Source of the DNA: Hirudo medicinalis
Taxonomy: Eukaryota > Annelida > Clitellata > Hirudinida > Hirudinidae
Assembly (NCBI GenBank): GCA_011800805.1
Contig: MPNW01000096.1
Location: 16,330 to 80,329, forward strand
Length of the DNA stretch: 64,000 nucleotides
Reading direction: 5' to 3'
Each line of letters opens with the position of its first letter. The stretch's first letter is position 1. Below are positions 33,340 through 46,163 of this stretch, in pieces. The notes beneath the pieces are model-generated. The model worked only from the letters and a program-made list of their open reading frames with translations, had not been told where the DNA came from and did no database searches. Position numbers and translations under genes: made by a program.

Positions 33340-35094
33340 CTACCAAAATATGTTGTTGCCATCAAAATTCTTGAAGCATCCTGCGTTTTGCTCATTAAGA
33401 GTTGCCATGGTGGCTATCATCTTGGATACGCTGTCCTCTTTCTTTAACGGAGCATTCTGTCCGCCCATGTCCGTCTGGACCCAGCCCGGATGGAGGACAA
33501 AACAAAGAATTCCATCTTTCTTGAGGTCGACAGAGAGGCTCCTTGTGACCATATTCAGAGCCGCCTGTTAATGTGAGGGAATTATGTCAATGGTGGTAAT
33601 AATACCTTGTATTATTATGTATTACTATTAATAAATTAAAGACAAATTATAATATGGCTTAGAAAAGATCGAATGAATTTACATTCACTTTGTCAACATA
33701 ATTGATACTCTTTTTTACAAATAGTTATGAGTCCTGACACAGATATCTGATGAGTTCCAACCTTGCTTGCCCTGTATGGATAATGACCTCCACTGGTGTT
33801 GTCATCAATAGATCCCATTTTTGAGGTCATATTGACAATGCAAGCCTGTGAGTAGCTCAATTTCCTTCCATGGCCTGAGGCAACTGCCTTTTTTAGCAGG
33901 GGCAGAAAGCTCTGAAGTGTACAAATCATGTTGATTGCCATAATGTTTATAAATAGAAATGAGATTAAGTGTAATTCATTTGACTTGTAAAGTCTAAAAT
34001 AATTTCACAGATTTAACAAAATGATATTGTAATTCAATTATATTAAATAAATCAATCAAACAACAAAAAATCCACCAAATGGCATCACAATAAGTGATCA
34101 ACAAAAAGATAGTTCAAGGAAGAATGCTTAACCTAATGGCATGCAGGTTGGATCATACGTACATATAATCAGTATTATATAATATTGTTATTAGTTTAAG
34201 TTTGGATCATGATTATGGTACATTTGAGGAGAATCCTGATGGAATTATGTAGAACTTAGGCCAGGGCATTTTATCAATATAACAAGTGACACTTTAGATT
34301 TTATATGTTGAACGTGGTTCAACAAAGAAAATTTTCATCTGAAAACACTCCCATGAATTAAACAGACATAGACAACACCTCCCTAACTCAAAGCAAAAGC
34401 AAATATTAAATTAAAACTCAACTAAAATATTCTCAACATACAGATATTTTCATATATCTAAGATGTTTACTGATATTTCTAATGTGTAACAGTCATTGTT
34501 AATCAGTCATTACTTACCACTCAACTCACCCTAGCAATAAAGAGTGGGGCAATGGTATTTGCCTCAAAGGAACTTATCATTCCTTCCTTTGTCACCTTGT
34601 CCATTGGGCTCACATCAGAAATGGCGGCATTGTTTATTAGTAGGTTCAGTCCCTCTTCACCCACAATATCCCCAACCCAGGAAACAATAGAAGGATATGA
34701 ATCATGATCCAAAATATCTGCGTTATCCAAGCATGAATCAATCAGCTCGAAATTTTTATTTTAACACAAAATTCTATACATAAAATAGGTGACTTTTCTT
34801 ACCAAATGCCTTGGTATGAATCGTAGAGTTTTTGTTGGCTAGATCATTCAGCTCCTAAAAAAATTTTTAATATATTTTCGACATGAGTCAACATCTCAAA
34901 ACATCCCCATCCAGACGCACAAAAATTAAAATATGAATAAGCAATTTTTTTAAAACCTGGGCCTTTTCTAAATTGCGGCAGGTAGCAAAAATATGTTTTG
35001 GTGGATTCGGGAGCGAAAGGAATTGTTTGACAAATTCCAAACCAAGCCCCCTCGAGCAACCGCTTATGAAAACAGACTTCGGAGCGAGAGACAT
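33340..35094 (-). CDS. Short-chain dehydrogenase/reductase, copy A
   Basis: Classical SDR oxidoreductase of the sniffer / C-factor-like group, 250 residues, NAD(P)-dependent; the substrate cannot be predicted. Five exons: 34957-35094, 34803-34854, 34530-34717, 33762-33911 and 33340-33564 (138, 52, 188, 150 and 225 nt). Cofactor motif SGCSRGLG (residues 11-18), NNAA in LLINNAAI, catalytic Ser156 (NMTSKMGSI), Tyr172 and Lys176 (YRASK), and the C-terminal HPGWVQTDMGG typical of this group. No signal peptide or membrane segment, so cytosolic. Exon lengths are identical to the neighbouring copy B, so the pair arose by tandem duplication. The donor of intron 4 is GTTGGA. A retained-intron start in the first exon is not supported. 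Confidence 0.92.
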
Positions 35095-35859
35095 CTTACC
35101 AAACTCGAAACCACAAAATTAGTAAACAGTTATCAGGATATTATACGCTAAAGTCAAATGTAAAGTTAAGACGCGAACTTCAATTAAAATTTTATTACTT
35201 TATTAGGTAATTTTATTAGGTAATAAAGTAATAAAATTTATTAGTTATGAAAATAAAATGTACTACTTATGAAAATAAAATTTACTTAATAAAACTAAAT
35301 AGTATACTTAACAACATTTTATTCATGTCTAGGTAATTGAATTATTGCACGAATCACATAACAATTCTTTCTGTACGTACTCTTCTCTCAAACTTAGTAG
35401 CCGCCCCGGTGCTTTGATGGAGGTTCCGCGTGCACTCCTCCCAGTTTCCTCATATTTTCGAATTGAGGGAGATCTCATTTAAATTTTAAGTCCAAACATT
35501 TGATTAAAGGAAAAAATGGGTTATGAGTGTCACGTCTGTAGCCTGTGATCTCACCGATCTCACTGTGATCGCTACTTGCGAGCCGCAATTCCTTTAATGT
35601 CGTGGGATTTGGAGTGGTTTATCACACAGACATTAGTCTCCTTAACCCACTATAAATAAATGTAGTGTTATGTTATGTTATTTTATTTTCATATTTGAAC
35701 TGCCCCCACACCTGACTAAAGACTTATTTTTATGATGAGTGCTACTCATAACAAAATTAACTTTAGGCCTCAAAATTACAAGGCATTCAAAAGATCGGCA
35801 AATACAAAATGTTCTATTCACTCGACAAAAAGGAGTTAAATGTCATCAACAAAGAGCCA
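35095..35859. other. Intergenic between the two SDR genes
   Basis: Carries the promoter side of copy A and the 3' side of copy B. Apart from the palindrome at 35187-35239, no element was recognised. The stretch 35395-35600 is more GC-rich than its surroundings but has no open frame worth calling. Confidence 0.4.
35187..35239. repeat. 18-bp perfect palindrome arms
   Basis: Arms 35187-35204 (AAATTTTATTACTTTATT) and 35222-35239 are exact reverse complements around a 17-bp spacer. The spacer itself contains two ATTAGGTAA-like repeats. Located about 100 bp upstream of SDR copy A, it could form a stem-loop or cruciform, or be a small inverted-repeat element. Confidence 0.8.
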
Positions 35860-37560
35860 CTACCACGGTATGTCGCTTCCGTCAAAATTCTTAAAACACC
35901 CACAATCCGATAGGTTTAAGTTGGCCATATGGAAAAGCATCTTGGAAACTGTTTCCACTTTCGGGAGGGGAGCATTCACACCACCCATATCCGTTTGAAC
36001 CCACCCAGGATGGATGGCAAGACAAAGAATTCCATCTTTCTTAAGATCAACTGAAAGACTTCTAGTGATCATATTCAAGGCTGCCTGGGAATGAAGCGGT
36101 AAAAATCCAATTCAAATGTTACTATTCATCTTCAAAATGATGGACTTAAATAACAATAGTGGATTAACCAACTTTACTGGCTTTGTAGGGATAGTAGCCA
36201 AAAGAAGTATTAAAATCAATTGAACCGATTTTCGATGAGATGTTGATGACGCAAGCTCGACAATATGAGAACTCCTGCCCATGACCTGAAGATGCTGCTT
36301 TGATCAATAGTGGTTGAAAAGCCTGAATTAAAAACGTGCTACATGGATTCTTTGGTAAAATCAAGATGGTTATTTTTACGTTTTTCTAAATTTACAACAG
36401 AGAGTATTGTTAAGCAAAGAGACAGTAGGCACCGTTGTGACCATATATCCCTAATGCCGTGCGTGCGGATAAAAACAATTTTCAATCGAATTTTTTTTTG
36501 GATAAGAGGATATCAAATTTATAAATATTTCTTCATTTTAAATTGTTTTAGCTGATAATTTTGAACCAGTTTAAATTTTTACATTTTACCCTTTTGTTTT
36601 TATGTATGCTTAATTATTAGTGATGATTGAATTGTGATTGTTGAATATAATAATCCTAACCCCAACTCTAAGCATAACATTAGAGCTTCTGTCTTTCGTT
36701 ACCTTAGTGAAATTTATCTTTAATTGGATTTAATCAGCTTCTCATTAAAATGAAAAGTTAATTTGATAATAAACAAACAAAAATGCAAAATGAGTAAAGT
36801 GATCAAACCTGAACAATAAGCAGAGGTGCCACAGCATTGACTTCAAAGGTTAGCATCATCTTATCCCTAGTTACTTCTGCAAGAAAACTCGTATCGAGAA
36901 TTGCAGCATTGTTTATCAGTAAGTTTAAACCCCCGCTGCCTACAGTTTTTTCCACCCACTTGGCAATGGATTGGTAAGTTGGATAGTCCAAAACATCTGT
37001 GAATTTAGAATGGATGGATTGATGCCGAAAAATTGCAGAAAAATGATCATTCATGTGCATAAAATTTAAAAAAATAAATAATAAAATTTAAACATCCATT
37101 CCATGACGTTAGTCATCCGTTCGCTCATCCATCATTCGCTTCTTACCAAAGTTTCGTGTGTGCAGAGAAACATTTTGTCTTGCTAGTTCTCTCAATTCCT
37201 AGAATTTGTAAATTATCCAACATCCAAGTCATATCATTAACCTATTTAATTTACTAGAAACATGCGCAAAATTCTGAAATCCTGAACATTATTCGTCTAC
37301 ATTATTTTACTACATGCAATGACCTAACAATTTCTAACTAATATGTTAGGTATTAGATATTATTAGATAAAAGATTTTGCTCAAATTTGAAATTAACTTT
37401 GCATTGTCTTTCATATTACTACCTCCGACGATTCAACATCGATTCCAGTGGCAAATACGTGATCAGGAGGCTCTGGCAAAGAGAGGAACTGCTTCACCAG
37501 TTCCAGTCCAATCCCTTTGAGGCAGCCAGTGATGAAGACAGATTTTGGAGAAATAGACAT
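35860..37560 (-). CDS. Short-chain dehydrogenase/reductase, copy B
   Basis: Second tandem SDR gene, 250 residues. Five exons: 37423-37560, 37147-37198, 36809-36996, 36173-36322 and 35860-36084, with lengths 138, 52, 188, 150 and 225 nt, exactly as in copy A. Cofactor motif TGCLKGIG (11-18), NNAA in LLINNAAI, catalytic Ser156 (NISSKIGSI), Tyr172 and Lys176 (YKASK), and HPGWVQTDMGG are all present, so both copies look enzymatically competent. Protein sequences have diverged moderately (for example KDGILCLAIHPGW against KDGILCFVLHPGW) while intron sequences are unrelated, so the duplication is not very recent. The intron 4 donor is GTTGGT. Confidence 0.92.
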
Positions 37561-39671
37561 TTCAACTGAAATAAAAATGTTTGAGAATTATTTTGTGTTA
37601 ATACTAGCGTTAAGATTCAACACCTCACCAAAGTTTAAATCTCGCAGATTAGTATGTCGAATTATTATTTAATACAACACTTTCTAAAACCTTTGCTTCT
37701 TATTTGTCGATTTCTTTGGAGCCATAAATTTGGAGAGTCTTGCAGGCGAATGAAGTCTTTGTAAGATTATTTTATGTTTATTCTGATATAAACTGACAAA
37801 TCTAAAAAAAAATAGACAAAACAAATGTAAATCAATATTTTCGACCTTTGGTCTTTTTCAATGCAAGCCCATTTGTTAATATAAAATGTTTTAGCCGAAG
37901 TTTTTCAAATATATAGTAAATTACAAACTGATTTTTGTCCTTTATGCAAAATTTGACACACAAATGTCCTTCATCAAAAGTTCTGTCATAATCAGCAAGC
38001 ATGGGCAATTGAAAGCATAGCAATAGTCAAAGATATGTATTCAGCTCCAAAGGTCTGTGTAAAACCTTGCTCTCATTTGCAATTGAAAATATCATAGGTA
38101 TGACAAATCGATTTAAATTCCAATCAAATTTTTGTAGTTTGAAATTTCAGATTTAAAATTAATTCGAATCCATTAAATAATGCGATTAAAGCATTGAAAA
38201 CAAGTTCAGTAGATGCTCAAGTTATTAAAGGTTCATAATATGCAATAAAATTCATCAAATTGGAGATAAAATATTAATGGAGAGACAAATCCGGTCCATT
38301 GAGCACGAGTCTCCCCTAAATAGTTTTTTAAGTAGAGATACAAACATCGGAATATGTCGAATAAATAAAGTACAAGAACTTGCCTAGAAAGCTTCACTAT
38401 TAACAAAGTTAATTATAAATAATTCTAAATAATAAATCATAAATAACTCATTCATTTCGGGGATATAATATAACAACTGCCACAGACAGACCAATTTAGC
38501 CTGTGAATATGGAATGAAATATAAATGACCCAGTGTGGCGTCGGTGCAAGTCATTCTAAGTTTTGGTTTGGCATGCAATGGACGCAATAAAGTCGAATGA
38601 AAACTCTGGACAACAGTAAACAACCGATGACTTTATTTTGATCAAATTTAACCAATTTCTGACTGAACGTCGAAATATACAAGACATGAGACTGAAAAGC
38701 AGAAATGTCTTGATTGCCTCCCAACACTCTGCACAGTGTTACATAATAATGTTACATTAATTTTCATAGCGCTTAATTTAATTTAATTAGCACTGCAGAT
38801 GTCGAAGCACAACTTAAAGATCTACTGTCTCCATAACCTCGAAATCAAATCAAATGTTTGTGTGCCTTTGATCATCAAATCGATTTAAAAAAATTTCAAA
38901 TCTAGTTTATGCTCCCTGTTAATTGATCTCCAAAAAATAATAAAAGTGACAAAGATCACAAAAATAATAACTCTTCAAAACAATTCACAATCCTGAAATT
39001 TGTCACAGCCTGACATAATTTTTCTAATATTCAAAATCATTTTCATAATAACAATAACAAACGCATCGCTAACGAAGTTTAATATATTATTATGCAGATT
39101 TTCAAACAGCTAAAATAATTGCACTAACATCAGCATCGATTACAAAGTATGACTTCCACAACGTTCACCAGAACATCCACTATCAACCAAATTATCACTT
39201 AAAGCTGCATGTTTCACATTAGAAAGATGTCAACTGAACCTTTATTGAATACCGACGACATTTTGTTTCAATTTCAGTAAATAAATAATTTCAATAAATA
39301 TTAATAAATACAGCATCGTCATCCAATTATTATAACGTTGCATCACTTAATTTATAAATTACTCAACATTTAAATTGACAATGAAAAAACTCTGAAAACA
39401 GAAAGCCATGTTGTGGATTAAACTGCGCGACACCTTCCCAGAAATAGTCATTGTAAGCCGAGGATCGATGGTTGGAAACCTTTGCGATGGCCATTACAAT
39501 TATTAAGTACATTCCCTTAAAGGCAATAGTTAACTTGTGGTTGAAAGCTTGTGGCCAAAAGATTATGATGAAAACAAATTTCAAATTAATCTGATGATAT
39601 TTTATGAGATTTTGACACCCAAATAGATTTCGAGATCACACAAATCTGGCTGCAAATCTGTCACTTTATTA
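37561..39671. other. Intergenic SDR-B to ATF2-like
   Basis: About 2.1 kb of AT-rich DNA without a recognisable gene. It includes the presumed promoter of SDR copy B (left) and the 3' UTR of the ATF2-like gene (right; AATAAA on the minus strand at about 39665). Short open frames at 38384-38623 and 39363-39584 show no family resemblance. Confidence 0.4.
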
Positions 39672-42600
39672 TCATCCTGCATAACTGGCCATATTGCTGA
39701 GAGCATTCATGGCAAGCTCTTCATCGCTGGTTGTTATGATGACACCGACTCCATTGGCAGTTGCACTACTGCTGCTCGTCACATGATTGGACTGCATTTC
39801 TGGAAATCACATCAATGATAAGCAATGGTAAAGGTGATGTTAATCAAGGATGCCACATCATTGCCACAACTTCCGTATTTTCATCACACATCACCATCTT
39901 CTATGCTCAACAGAAGCAAGCCGTCCAATCCATCCATCCATCCATCCAGTTCCTCACCCTCCTTAAGTGCCCTCTGCTTGAGAGTAACAGGGCACTCCTT
40001 GTGGGTCTCCAGTAAAGAACGTAGAAGCTGGACCTCTTTTCTCAGATGTTTTAGTTCATTCTGTTGAAATGATCATCATTGAGTGTGTAACTATCCTAAT
40101 CCTAATAGAAAAGAAGATATCCACTGATAAATTCTGTTCCATACTAAGTAGTACTTCTAATAATAGCAACAATGTTATGTAACCTGCATGCTCTTATTGG
40201 ATGCCTCCAACTGCTCAGACTTGAGGGCCAGTGTGTTCATCCACACCTTTTTTTTCTGTCTGCATCTGGCTGCTGCTGCTCTGTTTTACAGTAACTAGTT
40301 ATCAAAATGATGTCAAACATTATCATAGTATTTGCATTTAACAACAACAACAACAACAATAACAGCAACAATGACAATCATCATCATCAATGTTCGGACA
40401 CCTATTTCTCTCCAAGAATTTTCTTCTTTTGTCATCCCTCTCTTCTTCCACTGGGATGAGACAAATCTTTTTACTGAGCAATAATAGTAAAGATAAAATA
40501 ATGGCAATGATAATGATTAATGATCATCATCTGGGGGGATGGTCCACCCCCCAACCTACCTGGTGAGCAAACTCCCGACGACATCTTCGCACTCCTCGAT
40601 TTCTTTGGCTTCTGCATTGCTGACCACATACGACATATTCCACGTTGTTGATGAAGAAGATGATGAAATAGATGAAGATGATGATGACACATGCTGCTTC
40701 TGAGGTATGAAATCAACCCCATCCAACATGTTGTTGGTGTTTGAATGTTGTTGCTGTTGTTGCTGCTGAACATTTTGTTGTATGGTGGCCTTGAGTTTCT
40801 GAGATAGGACATGAGTTGCCTTGATAGCCAATCTGACCACATTGTTACCAGGTCATGCCATAACAATAACACTTCCTTTTTCCATGCCCAGTAAACAATG
40901 TAAAATCTTATATTTCTATAAATAATGGCATACTCATTTTAACAAAATATGCAAAAATAAATTTTTATTTATTTATTTATTTACGTCATCATTGCCATAC
41001 AAAAAATTAAATATTCAATTAAAAATGATAATAATTTTATTGAACCACATGGCAGATTACAATAATTCATTGCAATCTACAAGTTGTGCTAAGGAACAAA
41101 TGATAAGAATCTTAATCTGTTTTGATTCTAACCTCTTTAGTGGTCCTTGCAATGCCATTATTGGTGCTCAGAGATTTACTGGGTGTGCTGAGTGTAGCTT
41201 TCCCATTAGGAATGCGTGATGATGATGATGATGATGGTGGGGGTGAAGGTTGTATTTTAATCAGGCGCCTGCCTTTGATGACTTCGTGGGAATTTGGGGC
41301 CACAGATTTCACATTCAATGGTTTCTGCCTGACATTATTACCTTGCATGTTTTGTTTATCATCACTCTTTTCATGACTGAGAGGGGTGTTGTCCTTGGTG
41401 ATGGAAGGAATGGATATGGGGACAAGAGTGTCATTTGCAAGGAGGTAGGTTATGCAGCCTGCATTAGCTGGGACACTAATGAATACCAACAAAAATTAAT
41501 ATTCTTTGTAATACATAAGTTCAAACCATTACTTCAATTACATCAGTAACTAACTTAATGTAGTGAGGGGCTGCCACATATATCATCACATAATCATCGT
41601 TCAAATGCGACGACTTTGCACATTCATGGCATCCTCGTTAAGAAGTTCATTACAAAAAATTACTTAGAGAGGCATCTCAAGCAGAATAATCCATAAGCAA
41701 TGTAAAATCTAGAATTTATAAGATTAATGGCATCCACTTTCATTTAAGCCACCCTTCAATAAAAATAAGTCCCTTGATCTTTAAAACTCTCCACTTCATC
41801 TACGCTTGTCATAATGTCTACGTCTCATCGTAATATTGTGAACTCCTTCGGGCTTGCCTTTTTTGTATTTAGCCGATCTTTAGAGTGCCTCGTGCATCCG
41901 AACAGGATGCGAAGGCCTCGGGTAGCATCATTTTGTTATCTCTATATTTATATATTTTTCCATGACAAATGAACGCAAGATGATTGCACGCAAAGCAAAT
42001 GAACACAGGATATTTAGTACAAGTTATTGCAAATTGCAATCAGGTTTATAAATAGGGCTTTTGAGAGGGAAGTGTCCAGGGGCCTGACAATGTTTTGGGA
42101 CTTAAATTATTCGATCAAGATCTTTTTTTTGCTTTTCCAAATTGACATAACGTAGGAGCTGTGGCTGCTGTGCCCAGGTGCCCTAAATAATTTCTGTAAA
42201 TGATATCTACAAATTACCTATGTTTGTTGTCCTCTTTCTTCCAGCTATCATAGTTATAGTTAGATACAGTTACAGATAGTTAGATACAGATAGTACAGTT
42301 AGATAAACAAATTAAACTGGATACCAAATTAACAATGTTAAACAATTTTGATACATGATTCGTGACTAGTTAAATTTTTAAATATAAGCTAATAAAGTTG
42401 ATAAAAATATAAGCTAGGATTCTTATTAGTATTCATAATTGTTTATCTTTGATTGATCTTATCCTAACCCTAACCCTCATCAAAAATTTAAATGTCAATT
42501 TTTCTGGAGATAATATATGCATACTGTATAGTTTTTGATCTCCTATGCCAATAATTACCTTGAGTAAATCTGCCTCGAATTTAAATTACAATTTATTTAG

Positions 42601-45600
42601 GAGTAACACTTGCTTAGTATTTGATATGCCACTTTCATAAATATCTATATCGAGGTCTCAATCAGTGGTCATTGACACATTCTGGGATTTTAAAAAAAAA
42701 TTGACGATTCTTTTATTTGTTTTCTCGGTGCTTTTTGAACTTTAACATTAGGTTAAAAAGTCTGTGCTAAGGTCGCAACTCATTGTTGAACATTTGCAAC
42801 CACTATGATTGGTTTCTTCTTATGAATTCGAGCCTAATATTAAGGTCTTCATTGATGCAAAATGCTGCCAGCTAAGTGTGCAGAAACCAAACCCCTGATC
42901 TATATCTACTTGGTCCAGTGTTGAAACGTCATTTGCATACCCAAATGCAATTTGTAACAATTTGCATTCAGCTGTCTATGTGTGCAATTGTCTTTTGTCT
43001 GGTTACCACTCAACCAATAGGCTTTTAAAGAGTGTCACCCACTTCTGAACTTGGAATTGCATCTACGAATGCAAGCGTCGATTTATTACTTAATCCAAAT
43101 CCTTCCAATTTGCATCCTTTGTTATTGTTAATTGATTTGCCATAAATCTAAAATATTGCATTTAATTTTGTTTATAGTTTATAGTTTGTATGCTTCTTTT
43201 CTGGAGTGGGGGGTATTGCTCAAAAGTTAATTTAAAATCACTTTAATAATTCTCCATTGTTTTAAAATCCATTCAAACTTCCATATTACGTTGACCCCAT
43301 CCTCCCCTCTTGATAAATTTGTAAAGCCCTTCCTAAATGCGTGATGTAATATATTTGGCCACAAAACCTCATTCACTCTATTCATTAATTGAATCATTCA
43401 CTTACTCAGCCAGTCTTAAGCAGCTTTACAAAATGTAATGTTGAAGTTTTCACCTATTGAGGTCAACTGTTCCATGCTGGAGAGAACTGTTGGAAACATA
43501 GAGAACATTCTCAACATTGTTGATGGGGTTGCAGACTGTCACTTCGACATGTTGTTGATGATGGTGATGATGATGATGGCCTCATGATCGACATCCATTG
43601 AAGACCACTGCAAATGACATGTGGATTGGCGATATATCATGCTTCAGAATTTCAACAATATTACCAAACTTTTAATTTGCTAGAATTTCATATTCACGAG
43701 AAATTTAACGTACGTCCGAATTCTGATCGGAGGGTTCGCCGGCCGAACGGGATGGAGGAGGTAGAAGAAAGAAAGAATGTTCTGAAGAATTCAAAGTGCT
43801 TTGCTGTGAATGGTGGACCTGGGAGGAGCCTTCATGGTCTGGATGTTTGTTGTCCTGAGTTATAATAATATAATTAATCAATTAGTAATAATAATGTCAA
43901 TGACAACTGACAAATAAAACTAACAAAAGCCCAATTCACATCGCCTTATACATAATATAATAATTCTTCATAGCCTCAAAGCTGGTTGTGAACACCTTTC
44001 GCCACAATCCTTTAGTGTCACGTGCCTCGTGTCACATGTGTGCAAATTTATGAGAACTTGCATGCTCAATAAGACCTTTGCGTCCATCTTTAAGTCTTTC
44101 AGTATTTAGTGCAAGTAACTTCTTTTCTAGGTAATAAGCATTCAGATAATCTATGAGCTATTGTAACTTCATTAACAATTGTTCTAAATAATCTATGCTT
44201 CAATATTAAACCTCTCTTATTCACAAGAAAATTTTATAATAATTACAATTATTTTATAATAATTATCAACGTCAACAAGACGAAAGCATGACAACTAACT
44301 ACGATGGCCACCAGGAATCCTGGATTGGGGGTATTGAGGGTATCATAAGCTGATGGTGAGGTTGAAGAATCCATGTCAGCACATGGGCTTGGTTGCTGAG
44401 AAAGATACACGATATCGCATACATGATTGCTATTGGTCGAAATAAGAAATAATCATGTCAAATGTCATCCTTCAATGACCCTAAAATTGACACCAGTTCA
44501 CTGTAATTTAAATTTCAATCTTTGCCTATCAATATAATTACAGCATTAAAAAAATAAACTTGAGGATATGGTAACATTATAAAACTGCTTATGAATTGTG
44601 ATCAAGATTATTGTGTAATGGAAAAAATTGTTTATTGAAAATCATAAATCTCTAAACTTAGCTCAAATAATTCTTAGCAATAATAGAAAGTGTAGATCAA
44701 ACATCTTCACAAACATAAGGTAGCTTTTAGTGCAATGGAACAAGATCATGCCAATAATACATCAACAAATACAAACCATCAAAACAATAATACATCAACA
44801 AATACAAACCATCATGCCAATAATACATCAACAAATACAAACCATCAAAACAAAAAGTGATTTCTCATGGAAGAGTGTCACATTATCCATTCACCAAGAC
44901 AACAGCAACCAATAATTCAAAACTCAAGGTCACAAACTCTGACCTCTGTGGCTTTCTTAAAAGCTTCTTCAAAGGGATTCTTTGAAAAGTCATGGAAAAG
45001 TGTGACCTCTTCAAAATTTTTAAGAAATTTTGAGGGTGTTGGTGTCTGATCTGTGGAGATGGTGAGCATTTAACAATTAATAATAATACAATGTTATCGT
45101 TTTAATTTTACTAATATTTATTTTATATTTTAGTAATATAATTATTGATATTATTGATTGAATAGTAAATAGTTATTGATCGTAAGAGTTGCACATGACA
45201 TATTCCAATATGCAAAAATACAGCCATTTGCTTTTGATATCACAATAAACTTAAAAACATGTAGTGAAGTCACAATTTCAATTAACACATTTGGAATACA
45301 AAATAAATAAGACTTAGAACTTACCTACAAAACCTGGAGTCTGCCCACTTTTAAACTCATTCGGTACCAGAGTGAGGGTCAGCTGATGTTTTGTTTTGTG
45401 AACTGTTAGGTGATCTTCATTCGTGAATTTCTATAACAAAAATTAATGAATTTTCACTTAATAGTAACAGCCTTGTGACAGTAAAATCATTATTATCATT
45501 AATAATGACCATCAATAACGAGAACGAAAAGATACTCGTAACAAAACCGATGCTCGAATATTTACTTCAGCATTTAAAGTGCATTACAAGAATTTAATGA

Positions 45601-46163
45601 TCATAAAATGGTCATGACAATAAATTGTTTGCTTAATTCATATGTCATGAGGAGAATTTACAACTTCAAGGGCTAAGTACTTCCTATTTTCCCTAAACAT
45701 CAAGTTAGTTAAGGTATTCAAAAATATTTATGCCTAATATTAGATATTTTGCTTTATTTCTTGGAATAAATGAATGTTCTCAAGCTAAATTATATGTATA
45801 TCTTCTAATTACTTTTAAAAAAAGCCCTATTATACATTTTCTTACTTTGGTCCATATATTAATTATATATAAAATTACTGCTTTCAAACATAAACAAAAC
45901 AATTATAAGAAATAATTGATAAAACAAAAATCTTTTTATTCATTTTCTAATAGAATCTATGGCAGCCATGTTGTTCAATCAAGAACATTTACCTATGATC
46001 ATCCTACACTTACTATCATCTTCATACAATCATTCTAGCAATGACTTTCCAATCTCTAATTTTGTTGCCACATTTATCGCTATAGATATAACATAACAGA
46101 AACACTATAACCTACCATGCCACATCCAGTTACAGTACATTCAAAAGGCTTATCGTCACCCAT
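39672..46163 (-). CDS. ATF2: ATF2/ATF7-type bZIP transcription factor
   Basis: Stress-responsive nuclear factor (p38/JNK target) binding CRE sites as a dimer. Exons: 46116-46163, 45325-45430, 44944-45050, 44303-44395, 43714-43854, about 43454-43580 (start uncertain), 41133-41475, 40560-~40840 (start uncertain), 40402-40473, 40184-40280, 39958-40060 and 39672-39799. The N-terminal C2H2 finger reads MGDDKPFECTVTGCGM joined to KFTNEDHLTVHKTKH, as in vertebrate ATF2. Next is DQTPTPSKFLKN, retaining both Thr-Pro sites (residues 54 and 56; T69/T71 in human) in the activation domain. The middle contains poly-His, poly-Gln and poly-Ser tracts. The basic region is DDKRRKFLERNR joined to AAAARCRQKKKVW, then the zipper with THKECPVT. 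The tail ends in LSNMASYAG. Two middle junctions are not phase-consistent with GT-AG rules. Confidence 0.93.
41866..41940 (+). repeat. Dispersed GCGC repeat, left-part copy
   Basis: TTTGTATTTAGCCGATCTTT followed by GAGTGCCTCGTGCATCCGAA and GGATGCGAAGGCCTCGG is about 85 percent identical by eye to 61321-61380. Intronic in the ATF2-like gene. Confidence 0.75.
44753..44851. repeat. Three-copy 33-bp tandem repeat
   Basis: Three near-identical 33-bp units starting AATAATACATCAACAAATAC, in an ATF2-like intron. They give rise to a spurious Gln/Ile/His repeat open frame on the plus strand. Confidence 0.9.

Noticed and set aside
40471..40872. 133-residue minus-strand His/Met-rich frame
   Set aside because: Alternative frame of the ATF2 poly-Gln/poly-Ser exon; the other frame (RLAIKATHVLSQ) fits both family and downstream phase.
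44753..44851. CRISPR-like array
   Set aside because: Units are contiguous tandem copies without spacers; the genome is clearly animal.
44730..44915. Gln/Ile repeat open frame on plus strand
   Set aside because: Product of the 33-bp tandem repeat in an ATF2 intron.
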